From NCBI RefSeq assembly GCF_045788535.1, contig NZ_CP074074.1, positions 2,356,001 through 2,420,000 on the forward strand: a stretch of 64,000 bases of DNA. Reading direction: 5' to 3'. Below the pieces are notes generated by a model, which was not told the DNA's origin, made no database searches, and was given only the letters and a program-made list of their open reading frames with translations. Position 1 is the stretch's first letter, and each line of letters starts with the position of its first letter. Shown in pieces: positions 1-8,240 of this stretch. Position numbers and translations under genes: made by a program. Source of the DNA: Allotamlana fucoidanivorans (GTDB taxonomy: Bacteria; Bacteroidota; Bacteroidia; Flavobacteriales; Flavobacteriaceae).

Positions 1-191
1 TACGCCGCATTAACATCCGATGTGTGTGCCGTAACAGCACTACTCATACTTAATGCCGCCGCATCAACACCAATGTTCATAAACTCATTAGAGTACTTTC
101 TAACAGTTTGACTAAACATGGTTAATGATAAGGCGCAAAAAAAAGTGGTTAAGTAAGCTCTCAATCGCGAATTTTTTACAAAGATGCACAT
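1..191 (-). CDS. PorV/PorQ family outer-membrane protein, N-terminal fragment
   Basis: Only the first 63 codons lie in the window; the gene runs off the left edge. Reading leftward from ATG at 191 gives a short basic N-terminus, a hydrophobic stretch ending FCALSLTMFSQ, typical of a flavobacterial signal peptide, then VRKYSNEFMNIGVDAAAL and MSSAVTAHTSDVNAA. That opening matches the start of PorV/PorQ-like 14-stranded outer-membrane barrels, some of which serve the type IX secretion system. The family call rests on the N-terminus only. A shorter start at the internal Met (119) would remove the signal peptide and is unlikely. Confidence 0.7.
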   Translation of the reverse strand, partial: MCIFVKNSRLRAYLTTFFCALSLTMFSQTVRKYSNEFMNIGVDAAALSMSSAVTAHTSDVNAA

Positions 192-288
192 TATTTATCA
201 ACCTATAAACTTCAATTTTATATAGATATTGTTTAATACTTGTATTAGACTGTAATTGTTTGTTACTTTTACAAAAAAAAGGTAAAAT

Positions 289-1038
289 ATGAAGCAACAT
301 ATTCCTAATGCGATAACATTGTTAAATTTATTCTGTGGAAGTATAGCGGTGATTTTTACGGTTAATAATAATCTGCTTACGGCGGCTATATTTGTGTTTT
401 TAGGGATATTTTTCGATTTTTTTGATGGTTTTGCAGCAAGAAAACTAAAGGTTCAAAGTGAATTGGGCTTGCAGTTAGATTCTTTGGCCGACGTAGTTAC
501 CAGTGGATTGGTGCCAGGATTGGTCATGTACAAACTCTTAGTGCTTTCCTTGGACAGAGTGGTTTTAAATAGTTCTAATGGATGGTCTGGCAATGGTTTT
601 TCTGGCATTACACCCGCTTCATTGTTGCCTTTATTCGGGCTATTCATTACTTTGGCGTCAGCATATCGTCTGGCTAAATTTAATATTGATGATGAGCAAC
701 AAACCTATTTTAAAGGTTTGCCAACACCTGCCAATGCATTACTTATTTTATCATTACCACTTATTTTAGAATTTCAAGATAATGACGTTATAAATGCAGT
801 CATTCTTAATAAATGGTTTTTAATAGCGGTGACCATTTTAAGTTGTTACCTGTTGAATTCAAAAATTAAACTTTTTGCCTTAAAGTTTAAAGATTTTAGT
901 TTTAAAGCAAACGCCATACGCTACATCTTTTTAATATTAAGTTTGGTAATGCTTATTGTATTGCAATTTGCTGCCGTTCCTTTTATTATTGTATTGTATA
1001 TTTTGTTATCAGTTTTAGATAAGTCAACTTCAAAATAA
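289..1038 (+). CDS. pssA: CDP-diacylglycerol--serine O-phosphatidyltransferase
   Basis: Integral membrane CDP-alcohol phosphatidyltransferase, 249 residues. It should transfer the phosphatidyl group from CDP-diacylglycerol to serine, the first step toward phosphatidylethanolamine. The family motif is complete: D43, D46-G47, A50-R51, G60, D64 and D68, where the Asp residues bind the metal and CDP. Several hydrophobic helices follow. The serine specificity is inferred from the short length and the Bacteroidota ortholog pattern; other CDP-alcohol acceptors share the motif. The downstream partner enzyme psd is encoded at 7590-8240. The DUF808 gene follows after 5 bp, so the two probably share a transcript. 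Confidence 0.9.
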   Translation: MKQHIPNAITLLNLFCGSIAVIFTVNNNLLTAAIFVFLGIFFDFFDGFAARKLKVQSELGLQLDSLADVVTSGLVPGLVMYKLLVLSLDRVVLNSSNGWSGNGFSGITPASLLPLFGLFITLASAYRLAKFNIDDEQQTYFKGLPTPANALLILSLPLILEFQDNDVINAVILNKWFLIAVTILSCYLLNSKIKLFALKFKDFSFKANAIRYIFLILSLVMLIVLQFAAVPFIIVLYILLSVLDKSTSK

Positions 1039-1043
1039 AAAAA

Positions 1044-1934
1044 ATGGCATCAGGATTTTTTGCACTTTTAGATGATATTGCCACGTTAATGGATGATGTT
1101 GTGGTAATGAGTAAAATTTCTACTAAAAAAACAGCAGGAATTTTAGGAGATGATTTAGCCGTTAATGCTGAAAAGGCCACAGGCTTTGTGTCTTCTCGAG
1201 AGCTTCCGGTACTATGGGCTATTACCAAAGGATCTGCACTTAATAAGCTTATTATTTTACCTATTGCTTTTTTACTCAGTGCTTTTGCTCCATGGGGGGT
1301 TACTTTGGCACTTATTTTAGGAGCCATTTATCTCGCATTTGAAGGTGCAGAAAAAATATATCATGCTTTAGTACCCCACACGTCTAAAAAAAATGAAGTT
1401 GAAACAATTAACAAATTAGAAGATTTTAAGGATGAAGCGAGTGAAGTAACAGAACAAGAGAAAATAAAGTCGGCCATTTTTACCGATTTTATTTTATCTG
1501 TTGAGATTGTTATCATAGCTTTAGGTACCGTTATAGGTAAGCCCATTTTGTTTCAAATACTTGTGGTCTCCATTGTTGCTATGGTTGCAACTATTGGGGT
1601 GTATGGTATCGTGGCGTTGATTGTTAGAATGGATGATTTTGGATTGAAATTAGTTGGTTTAAACGCTAATAAAAAAAGCTTTACCCATATAATAGGTAGT
1701 TTGTTGATAAGAACTTTACCATGGGTTATTAAAGGGCTTTCTGTTATTGGGACTATTGCTTTGTTACTTGTTTCAGGGGGTATTTTTGTGCATAATCTTG
1801 GGTTTTTGCATCATTTCTTAGAAAGCATACCAAGATTTATGAGAGATTTTATTGTAGGGTTGTTGGTAGGTGTTTTGGCGCTGATCTTTGTAAAACTAAT
1901 TGGTTTTATAAAAAAAGGCCTAGCCAAAAGCTAG
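1044..1934 (+). CDS. DUF808 (YedI-like) inner-membrane protein
   Basis: 296 residues matching the DUF808/YedI family end to end. The N-terminal signature is FFALLDDIATLMDDV followed by KTAGILGDDLAVNAEKA. It has about six hydrophobic segments (roughly residues 70-105, 150-195, 230-255 and 270-290) and a charged loop around 110-140. The molecular function of the family is not established. It starts 5 bp after pssA and is probably cotranscribed with it. Its last codons overlap a hairpin that terminates the convergent DUF1573 gene. Confidence 0.88.
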   Translation: MASGFFALLDDIATLMDDVVVMSKISTKKTAGILGDDLAVNAEKATGFVSSRELPVLWAITKGSALNKLIILPIAFLLSAFAPWGVTLALILGAIYLAFEGAEKIYHALVPHTSKKNEVETINKLEDFKDEASEVTEQEKIKSAIFTDFILSVEIVIIALGTVIGKPILFQILVVSIVAMVATIGVYGIVALIVRMDDFGLKLVGLNANKKSFTHIIGSLLIRTLPWVIKGLSVIGTIALLLVSGGIFVHNLGFLHHFLESIPRFMRDFIVGLLVGVLALIFVKLIGFIKKGLAKS

Positions 1935-1939
1935 ACCTT
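1910..1939 (-). terminator. Terminator of the DUF1573 gene, inside the DUF808 3' end
   Basis: Read leftward, AAGGTCTAGC and GCTAGGCCTT pair with one mismatch around a short loop, followed by a run of seven T. The U-tract lies on the minus strand, so this stops transcription from the gene at 1967-2383. It sits over the last codons and stop of the convergent DUF808 gene. Confidence 0.65.
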
Positions 1940-1966
1940 ATTGAGTGTTTTTAAAGCACCATGTTT

Positions 1967-2383
1967 TTAATTTTGCATAACGCTTTTTGTCTTTTTTTCA
2001 AGCATATTAACTTTACTTGGGTCAATAACTTCTCCTTTAATTTTCAATGCTACGGTTGGAGTTTCAGCGTTTGAAATTACTGTAATAGTTTTTCTAATAG
2101 GATTAACTCTATTTGTATCATATTTAACTTCAATTTCGCCTGTTTTACCAGGTAAAATGGGGTCTTTTGGTTTTTTAGGAATCGTACAACCACAGCTTGA
2201 CGTTACTTTAGATATGATTAAAGGTTCGTTACCTGTGTTTGTAAATTCAAAAACTCTTACACCGTTGGCACCCTTTTCAATTGTTCCATAATCAATCGTA
2301 GTTGTTTTAAAATCAATTTTTGCTTGGGCGCTTAAGGATAGGTTAACTAAACCTATGAATAAAATTGTAAATAATTGTTTCAT
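1967..2383 (-). CDS. DUF1573 domain secreted protein
   Basis: 138 residues: a signal peptide (about residues 1-21, ending SLSAQA) and one DUF1573 domain. The domain is an ASH-like Ig fold with the family hallmarks FEFTNTGNEPL, SSCGCTIP and LPGKTGEIEVKYD. These proteins are exported and very common in Bacteroidota, often in many copies; their function is unknown. A -7 element lies about 160 bp upstream, and an intrinsic terminator lies just downstream inside the neighbouring convergent gene. Confidence 0.88.
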   Translation of the reverse strand: MKQLFTILFIGLVNLSLSAQAKIDFKTTTIDYGTIEKGANGVRVFEFTNTGNEPLIISKVTSSCGCTIPKKPKDPILPGKTGEIEVKYDTNRVNPIRKTITVISNAETPTVALKIKGEVIDPSKVNMLEKKTKSVMQN

Positions 2384-2543
2384 AATTTATTTTTTAAGTT
2401 CAAAATTTGTTCAATTAAAAATGCTCAATCTAATTACGAGCATGTAGAATTTGGGTTTAAGATCATATCAAACATACTTACTTTTTCTGCAATCTGCAAA
2501 AATATTGGCTGTAATACATTGTTGTTAAAGCGTACTGATGCTT

Positions 2544-2551
2544 CAAAAGTA
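2544..2551 (-). promoter_or_regulatory. Putative -7 element for DUF1573
   Basis: Exact TAnnTTTG match on the minus strand (TACTTTTG). No convincing -33 TTG is seen. It would give an unusually long leader of about 155 nt. Confidence 0.4.
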
Positions 2552-2623
2552 CACATTGTCATTAATTTCATTTGTTTAAAAACTGTTAAAGTGTCACTTT
2601 TTTAATTTCTATCAGCTCAAATA

Positions 2624-2658
2624 TTGTTTTATATAAACAAGAAATATAAGTACTTTTG
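2624..2658 (+). promoter_or_regulatory. Putative valS promoter
   Basis: TTG at 2624-2626 and TACTTTTG at 2651-2658, about 24 bp apart, fitting the flavobacterial -33/-7 consensus. The -7 box ends 29 bp before the valS ATG. Confidence 0.65.
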
Positions 2659-2687
2659 CACCTCACATTCAAAAATTATTCCAAAGC

Positions 2688-5324
2688 ATGGAAATTCCAT
2701 CAAAATATGATGCCAGTCAGGTAGAAAGTAAGTGGTATGACTACTGGATGACACATAATTATTTTCATTCAGAACCCGATGAAAGAGAGCCTTATACTAT
2801 AGTTATTCCACCACCAAATGTAACAGGTGTGCTGCACATGGGGCATATGCTCAATAATACGATTCAGGACGTATTAATAAGACGAGCACGTTTGATGGGT
2901 AAAAATGCTTGTTGGGTGCCAGGAACAGATCATGCATCAATTGCAACAGAAGCTAAAGTGGTGGCAAAGTTGAAAGAACAAGGTATTGATAAAAATGATT
3001 TGTCTCGTGATGAATTTTTAAAGCATGCTTGGGACTGGACACATGAATATGGTGGAGTTATTCTAGAACAATTAAAAAAGCTTGGTTGCTCATGCGATTG
3101 GGATAGAACCAAATTCACCATGGATGATGATATGAGTGAAGCCGTTATCAAGGTTTTTGTAGATTTATATGAAAAAGGATTAATTTACCGAGGCTATCGT
3201 ATGGTAAATTGGGATCCAGAAGCTAAAACAACATTGTCTGATGAAGAAGTGATCTATGAGGAGCGACAAGGGAATTTGTATTATTTACAATACCAAATAG
3301 AAGAAAGTGATCATACATTAACCATTGCAACAACACGTCCTGAAACGATTTTTGGTGATACGGCTATTTGTATTAATCCTAATGACGAACGTTTCTCTCA
3401 TTTAAAAGGAAAGAAGGCTATTGTACCTATCTGTAACCGTGTCATTCCAATTATTGAAGATGACTATGTAGATATGGAATTTGGTACAGGGTGTTTAAAA
3501 GTTACACCAGCCCATGATGAAAACGATAAAGTTTTAGGCGATAAACATCATCTAGAAGTGGTTGATATATTTAATGAAGATGCCTCATTAAATAGTTTTG
3601 GCCTCCATTATGTAGGTAAAGACCGGTTTGTTGTTAGAAAAGAAATAGCTAAAGAACTTGAAGAAAAAGGCATTCTTTTAAAAACAGAAACGTATACAAA
3701 TAAAGTAGGAACTTCTGAAAGAACTAAGGCTGTTATAGAACCACGTTTAAGTGATCAGTGGTTTTTAAAAATGGAAGATTTAGTAAAGCCAGCGATAAAA
3801 GCTGTTTTAAAAGATGATGATATTAAACTTTTTCCCAAAAAGTTTGAGAACACTTACAGGCATTGGATGGAGAATATTCGCGATTGGAATATTTCTCGTC
3901 AATTGATGTGGGGTCAACAAATTCCAGCGTATTATTATGGAGATGGAAAAGAAGACTTTGTTGTAGCCAAGAACATTGAGGAAGCACTCCAAAAAGCTAA
4001 GGATAAAACAGGTAACACGCAATTAACTATTGAAGACTTAACCCAAGACAAAGATGCATTAGATACTTGGTTCTCATCATGGTTGTGGCCCATGAGTGTT
4101 TTTGATGGCATTAGACATCCTGAAAATGAAGAAATCAATTATTATTACCCAACAAACGATTTGGTTACTGGCCCTGATATTTTATTTTTCTGGGTAGCTA
4201 GAATGATTATTGCTGGTTATGAGTATAAGGGCGAAAGACCCTTTAATAATGTGTACTTAACAGGATTAGTTCGTGATAAGCAGCGTCGTAAAATGAGTAA
4301 GTCATTAGGAAATTCTCCTGATGCTTTGAAACTTATTGAGGCGTATGGCGCAGATGGGGTTCGTGTGGGGTTATTGTTAAGCTCTGCGGCGGGTAATGAT
4401 TTGTTGTTTGATGAAGCGCTTTGTCAACAAGGAAAAGGATTTGCTAATAAAATATGGAATGCTTTCCGATTGATAAAAGGGTGGGATGTTGATAGCAGTA
4501 TAGACCAACCTGAAACCTCAAAAATAGGTTTAGAATGGTACGAAGCAAAGTTTCAAAGAGCGCTTCTAGATATTGAAGATCATTTTAGCAAATACCGCCT
4601 GAGTGATGCATTAATGACTATTTATAAACTAATTATGGACGATTTTTCGTCATGGTTATTAGAAATTATAAAACCTGCATACCAAAAACCAATCGATGCA
4701 AAAACCTATAATGAGGTAATTACTGCTTTTGAAAACAATCTGAAAATTTTGCATCCGTTTATGCCATTTTTAACGGAAGAAATTTGGCAGTATATTTCAG
4801 AAAGAGCACCAGAAGAAGCTTTAATAGTAGCATCTTGGCCTAAGGTGCGTACCGAAATAGATACAGCACTTATTTCTGAATTTGATTTTGCCTCTGAAGT
4901 GATTTCAGGTATTAGAAATATTAGAAAACAAAAAAATATTGCATTTAAAGAAGTTATTGGTTTTTCTGTAATAAATAATGAAAACACTCAAAATACCTTT
5001 GATGGTGTGATTTCAAAATTAGGAAATCTGGAAGCTATCCAGTATACAAGCTCACAGGTAGAAGGTGCTTTAACGTTTCGGGTAAAAGCTAATGAGTATT
5101 TTATTCCAATGGTAGGAGCGGTTGATGTTGAAGCAGAGGTTAAAAAGTTATCGGAGGAGTTAACGTATACAGAAGGGTTCTTAAAATCTATTCAAAAGAA
5201 GCTGTCAAATGATCGTTTTGTAAATAATGCGCCAGAGCAGGTGGTAGCGATTGAAAAGAAAAAAGAAGCTGACGCTTTGGCTAAGATTGAAACTCTAAAA
5301 TCTAGTTTGTCTAGTTTAAAGTAA
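2688..5324 (+). CDS. valS: Valine--tRNA ligase
   Basis: Class I aminoacyl-tRNA synthetase, 878 residues, the usual ValRS length. It charges tRNA-Val in the cytoplasm and edits mischarged threonine. The HIGH motif appears as HMGH at residues 50-53, after PPPNVTGVL. The editing-domain signature TTRPETIFGDTA is present. KMSKS lies near residue 535 in RRKMSKSLGNSPD, and the C-terminus ends in the charged coiled-coil arm typical of ValRS. It is a single-gene unit with its own promoter and a bidirectional terminator. Confidence 0.98.
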   Translation: MEIPSKYDASQVESKWYDYWMTHNYFHSEPDEREPYTIVIPPPNVTGVLHMGHMLNNTIQDVLIRRARLMGKNACWVPGTDHASIATEAKVVAKLKEQGIDKNDLSRDEFLKHAWDWTHEYGGVILEQLKKLGCSCDWDRTKFTMDDDMSEAVIKVFVDLYEKGLIYRGYRMVNWDPEAKTTLSDEEVIYEERQGNLYYLQYQIEESDHTLTIATTRPETIFGDTAICINPNDERFSHLKGKKAIVPICNRVIPIIEDDYVDMEFGTGCLKVTPAHDENDKVLGDKHHLEVVDIFNEDASLNSFGLHYVGKDRFVVRKEIAKELEEKGILLKTETYTNKVGTSERTKAVIEPRLSDQWFLKMEDLVKPAIKAVLKDDDIKLFPKKFENTYRHWMENIRDWNISRQLMWGQQIPAYYYGDGKEDFVVAKNIEEALQKAKDKTGNTQLTIEDLTQDKDALDTWFSSWLWPMSVFDGIRHPENEEINYYYPTNDLVTGPDILFFWVARMIIAGYEYKGERPFNNVYLTGLVRDKQRRKMSKSLGNSPDALKLIEAYGADGVRVGLLLSSAAGNDLLFDEALCQQGKGFANKIWNAFRLIKGWDVDSSIDQPETSKIGLEWYEAKFQRALLDIEDHFSKYRLSDALMTIYKLIMDDFSSWLLEIIKPAYQKPIDAKTYNEVITAFENNLKILHPFMPFLTEEIWQYISERAPEEALIVASWPKVRTEIDTALISEFDFASEVISGIRNIRKQKNIAFKEVIGFSVINNENTQNTFDGVISKLGNLEAIQYTSSQVEGALTFRVKANEYFIPMVGAVDVEAEVKKLSEELTYTEGFLKSIQKKLSNDRFVNNAPEQVVAIEKKKEADALAKIETLKSSLSSLK

Positions 5325-5351
5325 GTTTTATAACAATTCTTTATATTAAAT

Positions 5352-5391
5352 AAAAAAGCCTTGACTAAAAATAATGTGTCAAGGCTTTTTT
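5352..5391. terminator. Bidirectional terminator between valS and the Pro/Arg-rich gene
   Basis: AAAAAAGCCTTGAC pairs perfectly with GTCAAGGCTTTTTT around a 12-nt loop. The A-tract and T-tract let it serve both convergent genes. Confidence 0.88.
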
Positions 5392-5417
5392 ATTCAATCC
5401 ATGTTTTATATTATATT

Positions 5418-6353
5418 TTAACGTCGTGCACTAGGCCGCGGTGTAGGTCTTGGAGCCGGTCTTGGTGCAGGCGTAGGTCTAGGCATTGGTCTTGGTGCTG
5501 GCCGAACAGCAGGAGCAGGTCTTGGTGTAGGCTGTGTTGGTCTCACGGATGGTTGTTGTTGAGGTTTTTGGGCCGGACGCGTAGAAGGCACCGTTACCTT
5601 ATTACCTTTATTTCCGTTTTGAGGTTTCCAATCCTTTTGCACAGGTTTCCCCGTTGCTTTATCGGGTCTTACTACATCTTTTGTTTTTGAATGATCTGCT
5701 CTTCTATTTTGTTTTTGAATTTTAACAGCATCTCTACTGCGTCGTACATCCGTATGTCTATATGTATTTTTTACGTTGATATGTACATTAACATTTCTTC
5801 TATACAAATGAATAGGGTAAGGTCGCCAAGGACGGTAGTAAGGTGGGTAATAACCCCAATAGAACGGAGAATACCACGGTCTGTAATAAGGCCCCCAGAA
5901 CCATACTGAGATGATTGGCGGGTGCACATAAACAGGCTCTATAATGTAGTTGTTTCCATACATTTGTACATCACCTACTACTTGTATTTTTGTGTCTCCT
6001 TTACTGTCTTTTTCAACATCAATTACCGCAACATCTTGATATTTATCTTTCCCTATTACAGCTTGTATGGTAACTACATGTGTTTTACCTTTTGAGTTGT
6101 CTATAACTCTAAGGTAGTCTACCTCACCATCGTTATTAAGATCTAGGTTAGAGATTTGCGTTTTGGGATCATTTAATTTTTTTTCAAAATCTTCTAAATC
6201 TTTTGATTCTCCAAAAACAGAAGCTACGGCTTCTAAGTCTAAATTTTTACTAATCTCATCGTTCTTTGCGGTTACCGTTGTTTTATCTTGAGCAAACGTA
6301 ATATTTAGAACAAAGAACAGACATAAACCGATTATTATACTATTTTTTGTCAT
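5418..6353 (-). CDS. Secreted protein with aromatic/Pro-rich core and Pro-Arg-rich tail
   Basis: 311 residues, no family I can name with certainty. A signal peptide (1-21, ending NITFAQ) is followed by a folded-looking acidic region (about 25-130) containing DLNNDGEVDYLRV, which resembles an EF-hand calcium loop. Next comes a Trp/Tyr/Pro-rich stretch (about 145-185: repeated YYRPW and YYPPYYRPW), then a basic linker. The last 60 residues are nearly all Pro, Arg, Ala and Thr in a degenerate PRPxPRP repeat. The tail could bind polyanions or cell wall and is probably disordered; that is inference. The repeat-coding DNA also gives a spurious Cys/Arg/Trp-rich frame on the other strand. Confidence 0.75.
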   Translation of the reverse strand: MTKNSIIIGLCLFFVLNITFAQDKTTVTAKNDEISKNLDLEAVASVFGESKDLEDFEKKLNDPKTQISNLDLNNDGEVDYLRVIDNSKGKTHVVTIQAVIGKDKYQDVAVIDVEKDSKGDTKIQVVGDVQMYGNNYIIEPVYVHPPIISVWFWGPYYRPWYSPFYWGYYPPYYRPWRPYPIHLYRRNVNVHINVKNTYRHTDVRRSRDAVKIQKQNRRADHSKTKDVVRPDKATGKPVQKDWKPQNGNKGNKVTVPSTRPAQKPQQQPSVRPTQPTPRPAPAVRPAPRPMPRPTPAPRPAPRPTPRPSARR

Positions 6354-6525
6354 GTTTATTTATTTTAATGTTTATAGTTTATCTGGTTAAATATTAACTT
6401 CAACGCTAAATTAAAAACAAAGTAAAACTATTGGATGAAATTTAAAGTAGAGTGACACATTTTACACGTTAAGCCACGAAATTTACATGTGAAATAAGTT
6501 GTGTTTCAATAAAGTATGGCGTGCT

Positions 6526-7305
6526 TTAATCTATAAATTCAACAATCCCAAAGGTGTTTGGTTGATGTACTTTTTTTGAAATATCTTCAATGGGGAAAAT
6601 TGTAGAGATAACGCGTCTTCCTATTTCAAGTTCATTGCGTTCTTGTCTAAGCGCTGTAAATGCCCATCGTGTTCCTGTTTTTATAGGGTAGAGTTCAGAA
6701 GTTCTACTCAGCGCTTTTATAGGAATGGCTAGTTCCATAATCCATCCATTATCAACATCATCATTATTATTCATAGTGCCCTCATAGGTCACTTTTACTT
6801 GGTAATTCGGGTTGTAAGCTTTTATTGCTGTGTCTTGATTTTCATAAAAATTGTTTATATATAGCACGTCATTTTTAGTTTCGTATAAATTAATTTCAAA
6901 ACAAAAATGAGCTATAGTACTTTTAGGAGCAGGAATAACAAAAAACTCGGCACAATCATCTAAATAAGGTTCGCCATCTCTTTCTTTTTCAGAGGATGTT
7001 AAATATTTGTCTTCACATTCAAACAATAAATACAAAGTCTCATCATCCCAAAGCATTCTAAACGTAGTTTTCTGTTTGTCATATGGTTGTTGGGTTAAAT
7101 AAAAATAATTTAATGTTCTTGCTTCTGTTTTTTGCCAATCTTTTTCGTCAGCTAAACCATCAACGGTAATTTTATTAGTGGTTTTTTTTGCTGAAAATAT
7201 AGGACGGTTATCAAGTGATAGCTCATAAGCTTGCGCAACGCAAAAGGATATGGAAATGAAAAAGAAAGAGGTAAAAAGGATTGCTTGTGCAATTGTTTTT
7301 TTCAT
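6526..7305 (-). CDS. Secreted CBM9-like (DUF1083) carbohydrate-binding protein
   Basis: 259 residues. A signal peptide (about 1-25, ending FCVAQA) precedes a single family-9-like carbohydrate-binding domain. Family marks are ITVDGLADEKDWQK, then FRMLWDDETLYLLFECED and LDDCAEFFV, and the closing NGWIMELAIPIKAL segment. Such modules bind sugar chain ends, often as part of xylan-active enzymes; here the domain stands alone with no catalytic partner. It lies 18 bp downstream of the acyl-CoA-binding protein gene, so it could be the last gene of the leftward cdsA-psd unit. The ligand is unknown. Confidence 0.82.
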   Translation of the reverse strand: MKKTIAQAILFTSFFFISISFCVAQAYELSLDNRPIFSAKKTTNKITVDGLADEKDWQKTEARTLNYFYLTQQPYDKQKTTFRMLWDDETLYLLFECEDKYLTSSEKERDGEPYLDDCAEFFVIPAPKSTIAHFCFEINLYETKNDVLYINNFYENQDTAIKAYNPNYQVKVTYEGTMNNNDDVDNGWIMELAIPIKALSRTSELYPIKTGTRWAFTALRQERNELEIGRRVISTIFPIEDISKKVHQPNTFGIVEFID

Positions 7306-7323
7306 TATGTGCTAAAAGGTGTT

Positions 7324-7590
7324 TTAATTTCTATATAAAAAATAATTATTTACCAAATCAATATAGGATTGCTTGGCTTCTTTTTCTGAAATACCTTTTG
7401 CTTGAAAAAGAGCGTTTGTTTTGAAAGCATTTATTATAGGTTTTTTGCTTCTCGGTTTGCCATAATCATTGGTTGCCTTTTTGTAGTAGGCATAAAGTTT
7501 TAAAAGCGTATCTGCAGGAAAGGGGTCTTTATGCGCATTAACTCTTTCAACAGCTTGTTCAAACTCTATATCTAATTTAGACTTGCCCAT
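7324..7590 (-). CDS. Acyl-CoA-binding protein
   Basis: 88 residues, the size of a single ACBP domain. Helices carry the family pattern: FEQAVERVN, then LLKLYAYYKKATNDYG (Tyr/Lys pair that contacts the CoA) and NAFKTNALFQAKGISEKEA, matching the third helix. It should bind medium/long-chain acyl-CoA in the cytoplasm. The start codon overlaps the last base of the psd stop (TAATG), indicating translational coupling to phospholipid synthesis. ACBP is best known from eukaryotes; bacterial members occur sporadically, including in Bacteroidota. Confidence 0.9.
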   Translation of the reverse strand: MGKSKLDIEFEQAVERVNAHKDPFPADTLLKLYAYYKKATNDYGKPRSKKPIINAFKTNALFQAKGISEKEAKQSYIDLVNNYFLYRN

Positions 7591-8240
7591 TACTTTTCTG
7601 CAATTACTGTTTCGCCTCCTCTTACTTTTTGATTGAGTTGTACTTTAATATTCGTGTCAAGAGGTAAAAATAAATCAACTCTCGACCCAAATTTTATAAA
7701 ACCAGAATCAGCACCCTGTATAGCCTTATCATTTACTTTTGCATAATTAACAATGCGTTTAGCTAAGGCTCCAGCAATTTGCCTGTGTAAAACCTTTCCA
7801 TAGGTTGGGTTTTCTACAACTACAGTGGTTCGCTCATTCTCTTCGCTGGCTTTGGGGTGCCATGCTACTAAATATTTTCCTGGATGGTATTTACTAAAAA
7901 TAACATTACCTCCAATAGGATAACGGGTAACATGCACATTTACTGGAGACATAAATACACTTACTTGTAATCTTTTTTCTTTGAAATATTCTTTTTCAAA
8001 AACTTCTTCAATGACTACTACTTTGCCATCAACAGGCGAAATAACCTGATGATCATTTAATTTAGTATGACGCTTAGGATTTCTAAAGAACTGTAAAATC
8101 ATGACTAAGAAAAACAATAGTAAAATCATGATTGAGGTTCTCAACCATGTTATTTGAACAACATTATCAATTAATAAAAAGCACCCAACAACAAAAACAA
8201 ATGTTATTAAAATGATTTTATAGCCTTCTTTATGAAACAT
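7590..8240 (-). CDS. psd: Phosphatidylserine decarboxylase family protein
   Basis: 216 residues, the short Psd type. It converts phosphatidylserine (made by PssA) to phosphatidylethanolamine. Two N-terminal membrane helices (about 8-45) precede the catalytic domain with SPVDGKVVVIE and VFMSPVNVHVTRYP. The self-cleavage site is the Gly-Ser in SGFIKFGSRVDLFLP, where the Ser becomes the pyruvoyl group. The gene overlaps cdsA upstream by 11 bp and touches the ACBP gene downstream, forming a tight operon. Confidence 0.93.
   Translation of the reverse strand: MFHKEGYKIILITFVFVVGCFLLIDNVVQITWLRTSIMILLLFFLVMILQFFRNPKRHTKLNDHQVISPVDGKVVVIEEVFEKEYFKEKRLQVSVFMSPVNVHVTRYPIGGNVIFSKYHPGKYLVAWHPKASEENERTTVVVENPTYGKVLHRQIAGALAKRIVNYAKVNDKAIQGADSGFIKFGSRVDLFLPLDTNIKVQLNQKVRGGETVIAEK

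Larger units (their letters stand above)
2384..2687. other. Divergent intergenic region between DUF1573 and valS
   Basis: About 300 bp without a credible gene. A 76-codon rightward frame here lacks family features and its composition resembles intergenic DNA. The region holds a -7 element on each strand (listed separately). Confidence 0.6.

Noticed and set aside
112..300. 62-codon leftward frame upstream of the PorV/PorQ-type gene
   Set aside because: It overlaps the PorV/PorQ signal-peptide region in a different frame, with no motif.
2375..2605. 76-codon rightward frame between DUF1573 and valS
   Set aside because: Its start overlaps the DUF1573 start on the other strand. It has no motif, and base composition is intergenic.
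5361..5690. Rightward 109-codon frame rich in Cys, Arg, Trp and Ser
   Set aside because: It is the reverse-strand shadow of the Pro/Arg-rich repeat of the secreted protein at 5418-6353, and it starts inside the terminator hairpin.
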